A DNA stretch of 6,142 nt from an uncultured Gammaproteobacteria bacterium (GCA_913051905.1 CAJXBY010000156.1:1-6142); one strand, 5' to 3'; shown: positions 1 to 6,045, counted from the first letter of the stretch. A program made the numbers and translations. Notes: a model not told the origin generated them from the letters alone.

Positions 1-120
1 GTTCAGAACAATCAGCAGCACCGGCACCGAGATCATTGCGAAACCAAATCCGGTCGCCGTCTGCAGGAGAGCCGCCAGAAATACGACGCTATGAAGAAGG
101 ACCCAGTAACTCTCTGGCAC
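1..120 (-). CDS. TauE/SafE-type membrane permease, N-terminus only (runs off the left edge)
   Basis: Reading the minus strand from a GTG at 120-118 gives 40 open codons to the window edge, starting VPESYWVLLHSVVFLAALLQ and continuing with TATGFGFAMISVPVLL. The stretch is strongly hydrophobic. The T-G-F-G-F-A-x-x-S-V-P pattern (about residues 23-33) is characteristic of the first half of TauE/SafE (DUF81) permeases, inner-membrane proteins linked to export of sulfite, sulfoacetate or other organic anions. An in-frame TGA three codons upstream of the GTG and the absence of any ATG before the first membrane segment make GTG the likely start; the SD is weak. It begins 16 bp after the SDR stop on the same strand, so the two are probably co-transcribed with the SDR first. 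The family call rests on 40 residues, and the substrate is unknown. Confidence 0.68.
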   Translation of the reverse strand, partial: MPESYWVLLHSVVFLAALLQTATGFGFAMISVPVLLIVLN

Positions 121-136
121 GGATGGCGCTCACACC

Positions 137-871
137 CTAGTATTGTGCCCGGCCGCCTGAAACATCGAAACAGGCGCCGGTCGAGTAACTGCAGGCAGGA
201 CTGGCCACCCAGGCCACCATGTCGGCGACCTCGGTGATCCTGCATAGTCGACCCATTACGGTTTTTGCCTTGATGGCTGCAATATACTCATCACTCATTT
301 CTTTGAGCAGATCAGTTTCGGCAAGGGTCGGGGTAACGCAGTTGGCGGTGATACCGAATGGGGCCAGTTCGCTGGCCAGGCCCTTAATAAAACCGATCAC
401 ACCGGCCTTGGCAGCATTATAGGCACTGACCTGGGCGATTCCTTCTTTGCCCGCCTGGCTGGCAATCGTAACGATGCGCCCATAACCCGTTTGTTTCATA
501 TATGGAACAACGGCCCGGGTACACAGAAATACCCCCGTCAGATCAACGGCAAGCACTCGTTGCCAGTCCTCCAGAGAATAGTCTTCCACCGCGACCTGAG
601 GCCCGTTAATGCCGGCATTGTTAACCAGGATGTCGATCCGCCCGGCGCTGGCGACAGCGGATGTGCACGCTGCCGTGACGGCATCGGCATCCGTCACATC
701 AACCGCCTCGACCTTAAGAAACCGGTCATCCTCTGAAATGGGTGATGGCAGCTGGTCCCAGCCAATGACGCGAACGCCGTGATCCATCAGGCGATTGGAT
801 ATCGCCAGACCGAACCCTCTTGCAGCTCCTGTGACGATCGCTGCCTGACCGTTCATTTTCCGACTCTGCAC
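137..871 (-). CDS. Short-chain dehydrogenase/reductase (classical SDR, FabG-like)
   Basis: This is a 244-residue cytosolic NAD(P)-dependent oxidoreductase of normal classical-SDR length. Visible motifs: TGAARGFG cofactor glycine motif (residues 14-21), Asp39 at the end of the second strand (VIGWD), which usually favours NAD over NADP, NNAG (84-87), catalytic Ser138 (TIASQAG), and Tyr151/Lys155 (YNAAK). The fourth tetrad position, normally Asn in N-L-x-G, reads Asp110 (VDLTG). The C-terminus FDVSGGRAQY is typical of the family. The GTG at 871 is preferred over the in-frame ATG at 856 because a strong SD (AGAAGGAG, 879-886) sits 7 nt before the GTG but 22 nt before the ATG. It is divergent from the acyl-CoA ligase and precedes the TauE/SafE gene. 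A hydroxyacyl-CoA or alcohol oxidation in the same pathway is likely by context. The name 3-oxoacyl-ACP reductase would be a default annotation only. Confidence 0.93.
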   Translation of the reverse strand: MQSRKMNGQAAIVTGAARGFGLAISNRLMDHGVRVIGWDQLPSPISEDDRFLKVEAVDVTDADAVTAACTSAVASAGRIDILVNNAGINGPQVAVEDYSLEDWQRVLAVDLTGVFLCTRAVVPYMKQTGYGRIVTIASQAGKEGIAQVSAYNAAKAGVIGFIKGLASELAPFGITANCVTPTLAETDLLKEMSDEYIAAIKAKTVMGRLCRITEVADMVAWVASPACSYSTGACFDVSGGRAQY

Positions 872-904
872 GATCCCGCTCCTTCTACAGTTTCTTCTGT
901 CGCG

Positions 905-919
905 GGTGAGAATATCACC
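905..919. repeat. Inverted repeat GGTGA-5-TCACC over the SDR -10 region (candidate operator)
   Basis: GGTGA (905-909) and TCACC (915-919) are perfect inverted arms around the spacer GAATA. The spacer and arm together contain the minus-strand extended -10 motif, so a protein bound here would block SDR transcription. The arrangement is typical of an operator for a dimeric regulator such as TetR, GntR or MarR. No regulator gene is in this window, so the binding factor is unknown. Confidence 0.45.
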
Positions 920-929
920 TGCTTGCAGG
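918..929. repeat. Inverted repeat CCTGC-TT-GCAGG beside the first repeat
   Basis: CCTGC (918-922) and GCAGG (925-929) are perfect arms with a 2-bp centre. The repeat shares two bases with the GGTGA/TCACC repeat, giving a 25-bp palindrome-dense block. It may be a second operator or half of a composite site. A 2-nt loop makes an RNA hairpin role unlikely. Confidence 0.35.
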
Positions 930-999
930 CAACACCCTGGATTACCCGACACGGAGCGGTTATCTTGCCCACACCCACTGACGCAAGGAGTACCCGCCG

Positions 1000-2361
1000 A
1001 TGGCGGTAAACCTGTGGAACCCGCAGAAAGAACAGATGCCGCGCGATGCGCTGCAGGCGCAGCAGCTGGAAAAGCTCAAGGCGCAGCTGGTCCGGGTGTA
1101 CGAACAGTCACCTTATTACAAAGCCAAATTTAACAAGGCGGGTGTCGATCCCCATCAATTTGACTCATTTGAACAGTACCGGGATTATCCTTTCTTCGAC
1201 AAGGACGAAGAGCGGGTCAGCCAGGAGGCCTCGCGCGAGGCCGCCGGTCATCCTTTCGGCATGCACATCACATGCGACCCGAAAGCCGTAAACCGGGTCT
1301 CCTCTTCCTCAGGCACCACGGGTTCTCCCACCTACAGCGGCTTTACCCACCGCGATCGCGAATGCACCAACGATAATCAGGCCCGCAGCCTGGTACGGCT
1401 CGGCATCGAACCGGGCGACGTGGTCATGCACGCCAGTGTCCTGTCGATGTGGGTTGCAGGAATTCCTGCCGTTGATGCGATGATGGCTTATGGCGTCTGT
1501 CTGGTTCCCGTGGGGGCGCTGAGCGGTGTCGAGCGGGTCGCCCAGGTCGCCCGAGACACCCGGCCCAAAATGATCAAGTGTACGGTTTCGTTTGCCCAGT
1601 TCCTGGTCCAGCATATGCAGGAGCGCAGCGGCATCGATCCAAGCACGCTGGGCGTGGAAAAGGTCGTTGTCTTCGGCGAGCCGGGCGGCTCGATTCCGGA
1701 GATCTACGGTCCCATCGAAGAAGGCTTCGGCGGAGCCATGGTGCATGACATCATGGGCGCCACCGGCTGTCACAGTCCGACGGGAATATCGTGCGAGGAA
1801 CACAACGGAATCCATTACTATGCGGAAGACAATGCTTTGTTCGAGATCTGTGACCCCGAAACGCTGCAGTCCCTGCCGATCGAAGACGGCGTTGAGGGTG
1901 AAATCGTATTCACCGGACTGGACCGCGAGTGCGGACCGCTGATCCGCTGGCGCGACAAGGACATCATCCAGGTCAGGACAGAGCCCTGCCGATGCGGCCG
2001 GCCGGGACCGCGTATGCTGTTCAAGGGCCGGGTTGACGACATGTTGCTCGTCAAGGGTGTCAATGTCTTTCCAAACGCCGTGCGTGACGTGATTAACAAA
2101 ACATCCGAGCTGACCACAGGCAATATACGTATCGTCAAACCGGGTTCCGGACCCGTTGTGCCGGCCCCGGTCCCGGTAAAAGTCGAGATCCGTACTGGAT
2201 TGAGCGAGGCGTCCAAGACAGCCCTCGCCGGGTCTCTGACCGATGCTATCCATCACCAGCTGAGATTCCGTGCATCCATGATTTTTGTCGAAGAAGGTGA
2301 ATTTAAACTGATCATGGGCGCCACGGGAAAGACACGGCTCGTCGAAGAGGCAAACGAATGA
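1000..2361 (+). CDS. Phenylacetate-CoA ligase-like acyl-CoA synthetase (AMP-forming, PaaK-type)
   Basis: This 453-residue cytosolic adenylating enzyme would activate a carboxylic acid with ATP and CoA to an acyl-CoA. The length fits the short PaaK branch of the ANL superfamily (about 430-450 aa). In order: N-terminal SPYYKAKFNKAGVD (37-50), a family signature; P-loop SSSGTTGSPTY (102-112); an A5-like segment HDIMGATG (249-256) where many relatives have Y-G-x-T-E; EPCRCGRPGPR (328-338), the Cys-x-Cys-Gly region common in PaaK proteins; hinge and core motif FKGRVDDMLLVKGVNVFP (341-358); and the C-terminal catalytic Lys444 in ATGKTRL. The ATG has a good SD (GCAAGGAG, spacing 9). Its stop overlaps the crotonase start by 4 bp, indicating translational coupling. 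The substrate is probably an aromatic, alicyclic or short organic acid. It need not be phenylacetate: no other paa gene is present, so I give no symbol. Confidence 0.9.
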   Translation: MAVNLWNPQKEQMPRDALQAQQLEKLKAQLVRVYEQSPYYKAKFNKAGVDPHQFDSFEQYRDYPFFDKDEERVSQEASREAAGHPFGMHITCDPKAVNRVSSSSGTTGSPTYSGFTHRDRECTNDNQARSLVRLGIEPGDVVMHASVLSMWVAGIPAVDAMMAYGVCLVPVGALSGVERVAQVARDTRPKMIKCTVSFAQFLVQHMQERSGIDPSTLGVEKVVVFGEPGGSIPEIYGPIEEGFGGAMVHDIMGATGCHSPTGISCEEHNGIHYYAEDNALFEICDPETLQSLPIEDGVEGEIVFTGLDRECGPLIRWRDKDIIQVRTEPCRCGRPGPRMLFKGRVDDMLLVKGVNVFPNAVRDVINKTSELTTGNIRIVKPGSGPVVPAPVPVKVEIRTGLSEASKTALAGSLTDAIHHQLRFRASMIFVEEGEFKLIMGATGKTRLVEEANE

Positions 2362-3137
2362 GTACACAGCAACGAGTCCTGTACGCCCGGCATAATCATG
2401 TGGCCGTGATCACGTTGAATCGGCCCGAAGTGCTGAATGCGTTCGATAAAGCCATGTACGATGGTGTGAACCGGGCACTGGAACAGTTTCGGGACGACAA
2501 GCAGGCCCGCGCAGCGGTCCTGCAGGCGGCAGGCGATCGAGCGTTCTCAGCCGGAGCCGACATCAAGGCCATCGCTGCCGATATCGAGGCCGGTACTTTT
2601 GAAGGCTACGGCCCGTTACTCACCGACGACCACATGATGACAGCAAAACCCCTCATCGCAGCGGTCCATGGCCACTGCATCGGCGAAGGTGTGAACCTGA
2701 TGCTCGCCTGCGATCTTGTTGTGGCCGATGAAACCGCCAAGATCGCTGTTTCCGAAGCCAGAATTGGCATTAATGCCGTTGATATCCCTTTGAAACTCGC
2801 CCGCAAGATCGGCTACGCCAAAGCCTTTGCGTTGCTGGCACCGGGTGAAGCCAAAGACGCTGCGTGGTGCCATGCCGCCGGTCTGGTGGAAATCGTCACC
2901 CCGGCCGGCGCGGCTCAGGACCGGGCATTTGAACTGGCGAACAACATTGCCAGGGACTGCGGTCCGCTGGCCGTCCAGGCTCAGAAGGAGACACTCTGGC
3001 GGGCGGTCTTTGAAGGTCAGAACGCGGGACGCTCGGCGGGCCTGGCGTGGCGTGACGTCACGCGGCCATCGGCTGACTATGCCGAGGGACAAAGCGCTTT
3101 CATGCAGCGACGCAAGCCGAACTTCAGGGGTGAATAG
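2358..3137 (+). CDS. Enoyl-CoA hydratase/isomerase family protein (crotonase fold)
   Basis: At 259 residues this matches the normal crotonase length. The N-terminus has the usual VAVITLNRPEVLNAF (15-29). The first oxyanion-hole segment is FSAGADIKAI (63-72) and the second is GHCIGEGVNLMLACD (105-119). Glu133 in AVSEARIGI corresponds to Glu164 of rat mitochondrial hydratase. The position of rat Glu144 is Asn113 (GEGVN), so one of the two hydratase glutamates is missing. The C-terminus EGQSAFMQRRKPNF (243-256) is canonical. The ATG lies in an ATGA overlap with the ligase stop, so it is in the same operon and almost certainly acts on that enzyme's acyl-CoA product or a derivative. With one glutamate, an isomerase, hydrolase or other crotonase reaction is as likely as hydration. 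The family assignment is firm; the reaction is not. Confidence 0.92.
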   Translation: MSTQQRVLYARHNHVAVITLNRPEVLNAFDKAMYDGVNRALEQFRDDKQARAAVLQAAGDRAFSAGADIKAIAADIEAGTFEGYGPLLTDDHMMTAKPLIAAVHGHCIGEGVNLMLACDLVVADETAKIAVSEARIGINAVDIPLKLARKIGYAKAFALLAPGEAKDAAWCHAAGLVEIVTPAGAAQDRAFELANNIARDCGPLAVQAQKETLWRAVFEGQNAGRSAGLAWRDVTRPSADYAEGQSAFMQRRKPNFRGE

Positions 3138-3147
3138 TCACCCTGAA
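3123..3147 (+). other. Stem-loop across the crotonase stop codon
   Basis: TTCAGGGGTGA (3123-3133) pairs with TCACCCTGAA (3138-3147): ten base pairs, one bulged G and the loop ATAG, which contains most of the TAG stop. No T-run follows on either strand, so it is not a standard intrinsic terminator. It may protect the 3' end of the ligase-crotonase mRNA or act as a weak terminator between the convergent units. Confidence 0.5.
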
Positions 3148-3212
3148 CCGGGCACGAGATGAGCCCTGCCGGTGACGCCAACGAACGAAAAGGCGGTAGC
3201 AAACAGACTGAA

Positions 3213-3226
3213 CGGATCGTGATCCG
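3213..3226. repeat. Perfect inverted repeat CGGATC-GT-GATCCG in the convergent gap
   Basis: Six-base arms surround a 2-bp centre, between the 3' ends of the crotonase and the transporter. There is no poly-T tract and no promoter context. The role is unknown; chance or a minor transcript-end structure are both possible. The rest of the 105-bp gap shows nothing further. Confidence 0.3.
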
Positions 3227-3242
3227 GCGTAAGTGTCGTTGC

Positions 3243-4157
3243 TTAAGACCTGGATTTACCGATCGCACCTTCCCGATAAGCAATATACAACCCGCTCACA
3301 CTGATCACCGCAGCACCCAACCAGGTCCAATGGTCCGGAAATTCCCCAAACACCGCGAAGCCGATCATCGCTGCCAGGATCAGTTCGCCGTAAAGATACG
3401 GTGAGACGACCGATGCCGGGGCCTGCTCCAGCGCTTTGACAATGAAGTATTGTGAGAATCCACCCGCCACCCCGACCAATGCGAACAACAGTCCGTCACC
3501 GAATCCCTGTGGCATGACCAGCACAAACGGCATGATGCAGGTCGTGACCATCGTCCCCACCAGCGCGGTGTAGATGACGTTGGTCTCCGCAGAATCTCGC
3601 TCGGACAGCTTACGCGTGAGGATCTGGTAAAGCGCAAACGCCGCGGCGGACAGAAGCACCAGTACGAGGCCGAGTGCCGTTCCGTCGAGTGCTGGGGTGT
3701 TCATACCCGGGCGAATGATGATCAATGCCCCGGCGAAACCGACCAGAACCGCGCCCCATCGCCGGAATCCGACGCGTTCCCCGAGCAATGGCACCGACAG
3801 CATCGTCACGATCAAGGGCGCCGTGAACATGATTGCCGAAGCAGTCGCCAGCGCAACTGTCGACAGAGCCACAATAAAGCATCCGTTCGAGACAAACATG
3901 ATGACCGAGCGAAAAATCTGAAGCAAAGGCCGGCTGCTTCTGAAGAGCATGAGACCCCGTCCCGGCCAGAAGAGAAGGGTCATACAGAGAAAGTGGCCAG
4001 TGAAGCGGGCCCAGACAACCTCGATCAGAGGATAATCGACCGTCAGCATCTTGGCCGTCGCGTTCATCACGGGCAACAACAAAATCGCCAGGCACATAAA
4101 CAGGATTCCCCTGCTGATGTTCTGCCGGCATCTAATTGTGTTCGGCTGTTGTGTCAT
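3243..4157 (-). CDS. EamA/DMT-superfamily inner-membrane transporter (10 TM)
   Basis: With the preferred ATG at 4157 this is 304 residues, usual for the 10-TM drug/metabolite transporter superfamily with two EamA repeats (about 16-149 and 160-294). Hydrophobic segments alternate with short charged loops, for example GILFMCLAILLLPVMNATAK (17-36), ALATASAIMFTAPLIV (102-117), TALGLVLVLLSAAAFALYQI (160-179) and SPYLYGELILAAMIGF (252-267). ALATASAIMFTAPL followed by LGER is a typical first-repeat EamA pattern, and YLYGELILAA...FGE is its counterpart in the second repeat. A longer reading starts at TTG 4196, but it adds a polar 13-residue tail and has no SD, so I prefer ATG 4157, whose SD is also weak. 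It is divergent from the agmatinase-like gene and convergent with the crotonase. It probably moves a small metabolite such as an amino acid or amine; the direction is unknown. Confidence 0.9.
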   Translation of the reverse strand: MTQQPNTIRCRQNISRGILFMCLAILLLPVMNATAKMLTVDYPLIEVVWARFTGHFLCMTLLFWPGRGLMLFRSSRPLLQIFRSVIMFVSNGCFIVALSTVALATASAIMFTAPLIVTMLSVPLLGERVGFRRWGAVLVGFAGALIIIRPGMNTPALDGTALGLVLVLLSAAAFALYQILTRKLSERDSAETNVIYTALVGTMVTTCIMPFVLVMPQGFGDGLLFALVGVAGGFSQYFIVKALEQAPASVVSPYLYGELILAAMIGFAVFGEFPDHWTWLGAAVISVSGLYIAYREGAIGKSRS

Positions 4158-4367
4158 ACCCAGAAATGGGCCCCCGTCCTCGATTTGCCAGTCCAACGAC
4201 TGGCCGCCAAGCCCGACAGCATAACGATCGCCGTTAGCGTGAAACTTGTAGACTATTTACATTGGAACAAAGTCGCAGAGCCCACTGTAACGGTGATCAT
4301 GCCCAATGCCAAAGTCAGGATATTCATTCAGCGGCTTGACGAATAAACATCTCTAGGAGTGAACGCT
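4158..4367. promoter_or_regulatory. Divergent control region between the transporter and the agmatinase-like gene
   Basis: This 210-bp gap must hold promoters for both genes. A weak plus-strand candidate is TTGGAA (4262-4267), an 18-bp spacer and TGTAAC (4286-4291), four of six matches in each box. The agmatinase SD TAGGAG (4354-4359) is 8 nt before its ATG. An inverted repeat lies at 4219-4238. I saw no recognisable riboswitch and no clear promoter for the transporter. Confidence 0.4.
4219..4238. repeat. Inverted repeat in the transporter/agmatinase gap (candidate operator or hairpin)
   Basis: TAACG (4222-4226) and CGTTA (4232-4236) are perfect arms around ATCGC. The flanking GC dinucleotides (4219-4220 and 4237-4238) extend the pairing to seven base pairs with one bulged A. 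It is upstream of both divergent genes, so an operator is possible. It has no evident relation to the repeat at 905-919. Confidence 0.3.
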
Positions 4368-5351
4368 ATGACCGACCGACCCGAGATGCGAGGCGACCAT
4401 GCCATCACGGCGACTGATCTGCAGACGCTTGTGGAGGAAAGCACCTATGCGGGTGTCACCAGCTTTCTTCGCCGCCCTTATCGAAAGGATCTCAGCGAAG
4501 CCGACGTTGCCGTCGTCGGCGTGCCGTTTGACACCGCAACCACCCATCGACCCGGTGCCCGATTCGGTCCCCGGGGGATCCGCGAGGCATCTACTGGTCT
4601 GGCCTTTGAAAAGCACGTGTACGGCTGGGACTTCCACCCGGTCAATGAACTGAAGGTCGTCGATCATGGTGACCTGCCATTCGACTTCAGCAGACCGGCC
4701 GGGGTGCCCGATGAAATTGAGCGTTACGTTGCCTGGATGCTCGACCAGAACGTCATGGTGCTGGCACTGGGTGGTGACCATTTCATCAGCTGGCCCTTGA
4801 TCAAGGCCCACTGTCTCAAGCACGGCAAACCGGTCTCGATGATCCACTTCGATGCCCACAGCGACACCTGGCCGGACGAACACGACGACGGCGTGAGTCA
4901 CGGCACCATGTTCTGGCACGCCACCCGGCAGGGTTATCTGGATCCGACGACCTCCGTGCAGATCGGTCTTCGGACCGTCAACCTGGACACTATGGGCTTC
5001 AATATCCTCGACGGACCGTGGGTCCAGCGCCACGGTGCCGACGCCGTCATCGAAGAAGTCCGTCGGGTGGTGGGTGACAACAAGGTGTACCTCACTTTTG
5101 ACATCGACTGCCTGGATCCGGCTTACGCCCCGGGCACGGGCACACCGGTCTGCGCCGGATTGACAACCAGCCAGGCCCGAGAAATTCTCAGAGGACTTGC
5201 CGGTATTCACGTGATCGGGGCGGATCTAGTTGAAGTCGCACCGCCTTATGACCATTCGGCAATCACGGCCCTTGCTGGAGCAACACTGGCGCTGGATTTT
5301 CTGTGTCTCTTCGCCCGTTCGCCGGCGCGTCAGGGTCGGCCCGAAGACTGA
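4368..5351 (+). CDS. speB: Agmatinase-like ureohydrolase (arginase/agmatinase family)
   Basis: This 327-residue cytosolic binuclear-manganese hydrolase would release urea from a guanidino compound, classically agmatine to putrescine. All metal ligands are visible: His138 (GGDH), Asp162, His164 and Asp166 (HFDAHSDTW), Asp245 and Asp247 (TFDIDCLDP). Family features SHGTMFWHA (His178) and DLVEVAPPYD (Glu289) are intact, as is the RFGPRGIR N-terminal signature. The central and C-terminal parts resemble E. coli SpeB closely, with YLTFDIDCLDPAYAPGTGTP almost the same. I chose ATG 4368 because TAGGAG lies 8 nt upstream; the in-frame GTG at 4359 overlaps that SD. Guanidinobutyrase, guanidinopropionase or another specificity cannot be excluded, since members share these motifs. 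An isochorismatase-like hydrolase follows 82 bp downstream. The symbol states family membership, not proven substrate. Confidence 0.92.
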   Translation: MTDRPEMRGDHAITATDLQTLVEESTYAGVTSFLRRPYRKDLSEADVAVVGVPFDTATTHRPGARFGPRGIREASTGLAFEKHVYGWDFHPVNELKVVDHGDLPFDFSRPAGVPDEIERYVAWMLDQNVMVLALGGDHFISWPLIKAHCLKHGKPVSMIHFDAHSDTWPDEHDDGVSHGTMFWHATRQGYLDPTTSVQIGLRTVNLDTMGFNILDGPWVQRHGADAVIEEVRRVVGDNKVYLTFDIDCLDPAYAPGTGTPVCAGLTTSQAREILRGLAGIHVIGADLVEVAPPYDHSAITALAGATLALDFLCLFARSPARQGRPED

Positions 5352-5374
5352 CACGAACCGGGTTCCGACAACCG

Positions 5375-5403
5375 GGGACAACGATTCTTTCCCGTGCTAT
5401 CTT
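5375..5403 (+). promoter_or_regulatory. Weak candidate sigma-70 promoter before the cysteine hydrolase
   Basis: GGGACA (5375-5380) and TATCTT (5398-5403) are separated by 17 bp, with four of six matches in each box. They sit in the 82-bp gap, so the downstream gene may have its own promoter besides read-through. A short direct repeat AACCGGG (5356-5362 and 5370-5376) lies just upstream and partly overlaps the -35 box. Chance occurrence is quite possible. Confidence 0.25.
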
Positions 5404-5433
5404 TGCGCAGGCGAACCGAAACAGAGACCACCC

Positions 5434-6045
5434 ATGCCGGCATTCATTGAAGGCAACCCTGTTCTGGTTGTCATCGACATCATGGGCAGCGGTGACCCGG
5501 ATGACCAGGAACCCAGTGGCATCCCCTACATGGGGGGTCAGGAACAGCTGATCGACCGGACGATACCGGTGATCGAGGCCGCCAAAGCGAACCAGGTGCC
5601 GGTCGTCTATATCATCGAGGTGCACCGGCCGGACCATATCGACTTTGGCCGGGAACTGGATGGTTCAGAAGACGTACATGACATCGAGGGTCGCCCCGGA
5701 ACACGCATTCACCCCCGCTTACCGTACCGGGAGAGTGATTATCTGATTCCTAAGCGAAGATATTCCGCATTCTTTGGCACCGACCTCGAGATACTGCTCA
5801 AGGGCCTGAAGGCAGATACGCTGATCCTGTGTGGTGAGTTGACCGATGTCTGCGTTCACTACACGTTTGTCGACGCGCACCAGCACAACTACTATACGCG
5901 GGTGATCGAAGACTGCGTGGGCGGGTCTACCCGCGAGGCGCATGACGCCTCGCTGAACGCCATGGAATACCTGCAGACGGGTGCCCGATGTACGCACAGG
6001 CAGGCCATCGACGCATTCAACCGCCTGACGCGAAAGACGGCCTGA
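5434..6045 (+). CDS. Cysteine hydrolase, isochorismatase-like family
   Basis: This 203-residue protein has the usual length for cytosolic isochorismatase-like hydrolases, which cleave amide, carbamoyl or vinyl-ether bonds with an Asp-Lys-Cys triad. The triad is visible as Asp15 (LVVIDIM), Lys107 (LIPKRRYSAFFGTDLE) and Cys140 (CGELTDVCVHYT). The segment HRPDHIDFGRELDG (64-77) and the C-terminal AHDASLNAMEYLQTGA (169-184) fit the amidase-like branch of the family. The open frame continues upstream inside the agmatinase gene, but homology starts at MPAFIEGNPVLVVID, so ATG 5434 is chosen; its SD is weak (ACAGAGA region). It follows the ureohydrolase on the same strand, suggesting shared nitrogen metabolism. 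True isochorismatase activity is unlikely: no siderophore genes are present. Biuret, ureidoacrylate or N-carbamoyl amide hydrolysis are family possibilities that I cannot separate. Confidence 0.9.
   Translation: MPAFIEGNPVLVVIDIMGSGDPDDQEPSGIPYMGGQEQLIDRTIPVIEAAKANQVPVVYIIEVHRPDHIDFGRELDGSEDVHDIEGRPGTRIHPRLPYRESDYLIPKRRYSAFFGTDLEILLKGLKADTLILCGELTDVCVHYTFVDAHQHNYYTRVIEDCVGGSTREAHDASLNAMEYLQTGARCTHRQAIDAFNRLTRKTA

Larger units (their letters stand above)
872..999. promoter_or_regulatory. Divergent control region between the SDR and the acyl-CoA ligase
   Basis: This 128-bp gap must hold the promoters of both divergent units. On the minus strand, TGA followed by TATTCT (-10 hexamer at 914-909) is an extended -10 motif with no good -35 box. 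It would place transcription start near 902, with a leader of about 30 nt before the SDR GTG. On the plus strand only a weak TATCTT (961-966) is visible. The ligase SD is GCAAGGAG at 983-990, 9 nt before its ATG. Two inverted repeats (905-919 and 918-929) lie in the left half and overlap the SDR promoter. Promoter boxes were assigned by eye. Confidence 0.5.

Noticed and set aside
33..245. Minus-strand 70-codon frame at the left edge
   Set aside because: It overlaps both the SDR 3' end and the TauE/SafE N-terminus in another frame, and its translation is low-complexity and Arg-rich.
1309..2367. Long minus-strand open frame (352 codons) opposite the acyl-CoA ligase
   Set aside because: It is the antisense shadow of a well-supported gene; its translation has no recognisable domain and it would overlap the ligase completely.
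1000..3137. Part of the phenylacetate (paa) degradation operon
   Set aside because: Only a PaaK-type ligase and a crotonase are present; there is no ring-epoxidase, PaaZ or thiolase, and both enzymes belong to broad families.
4158..4367. Guanidine riboswitch upstream of the ureohydrolase
   Set aside because: I looked for ykkC-like conserved blocks and paired ACGR-loop hairpins and did not find them.
4353..5210. Minus-strand open frame (285 codons) opposite the agmatinase-like gene
   Set aside because: Antisense shadow in a GC-rich gene; no family motif, and the plus frame carries all arginase-family metal ligands.
5230..5433. Upstream in-frame extension of the cysteine hydrolase
   Set aside because: It lies mostly inside the agmatinase gene, has non-homologous Arg-rich content, and family homology starts at the ATG at 5434.
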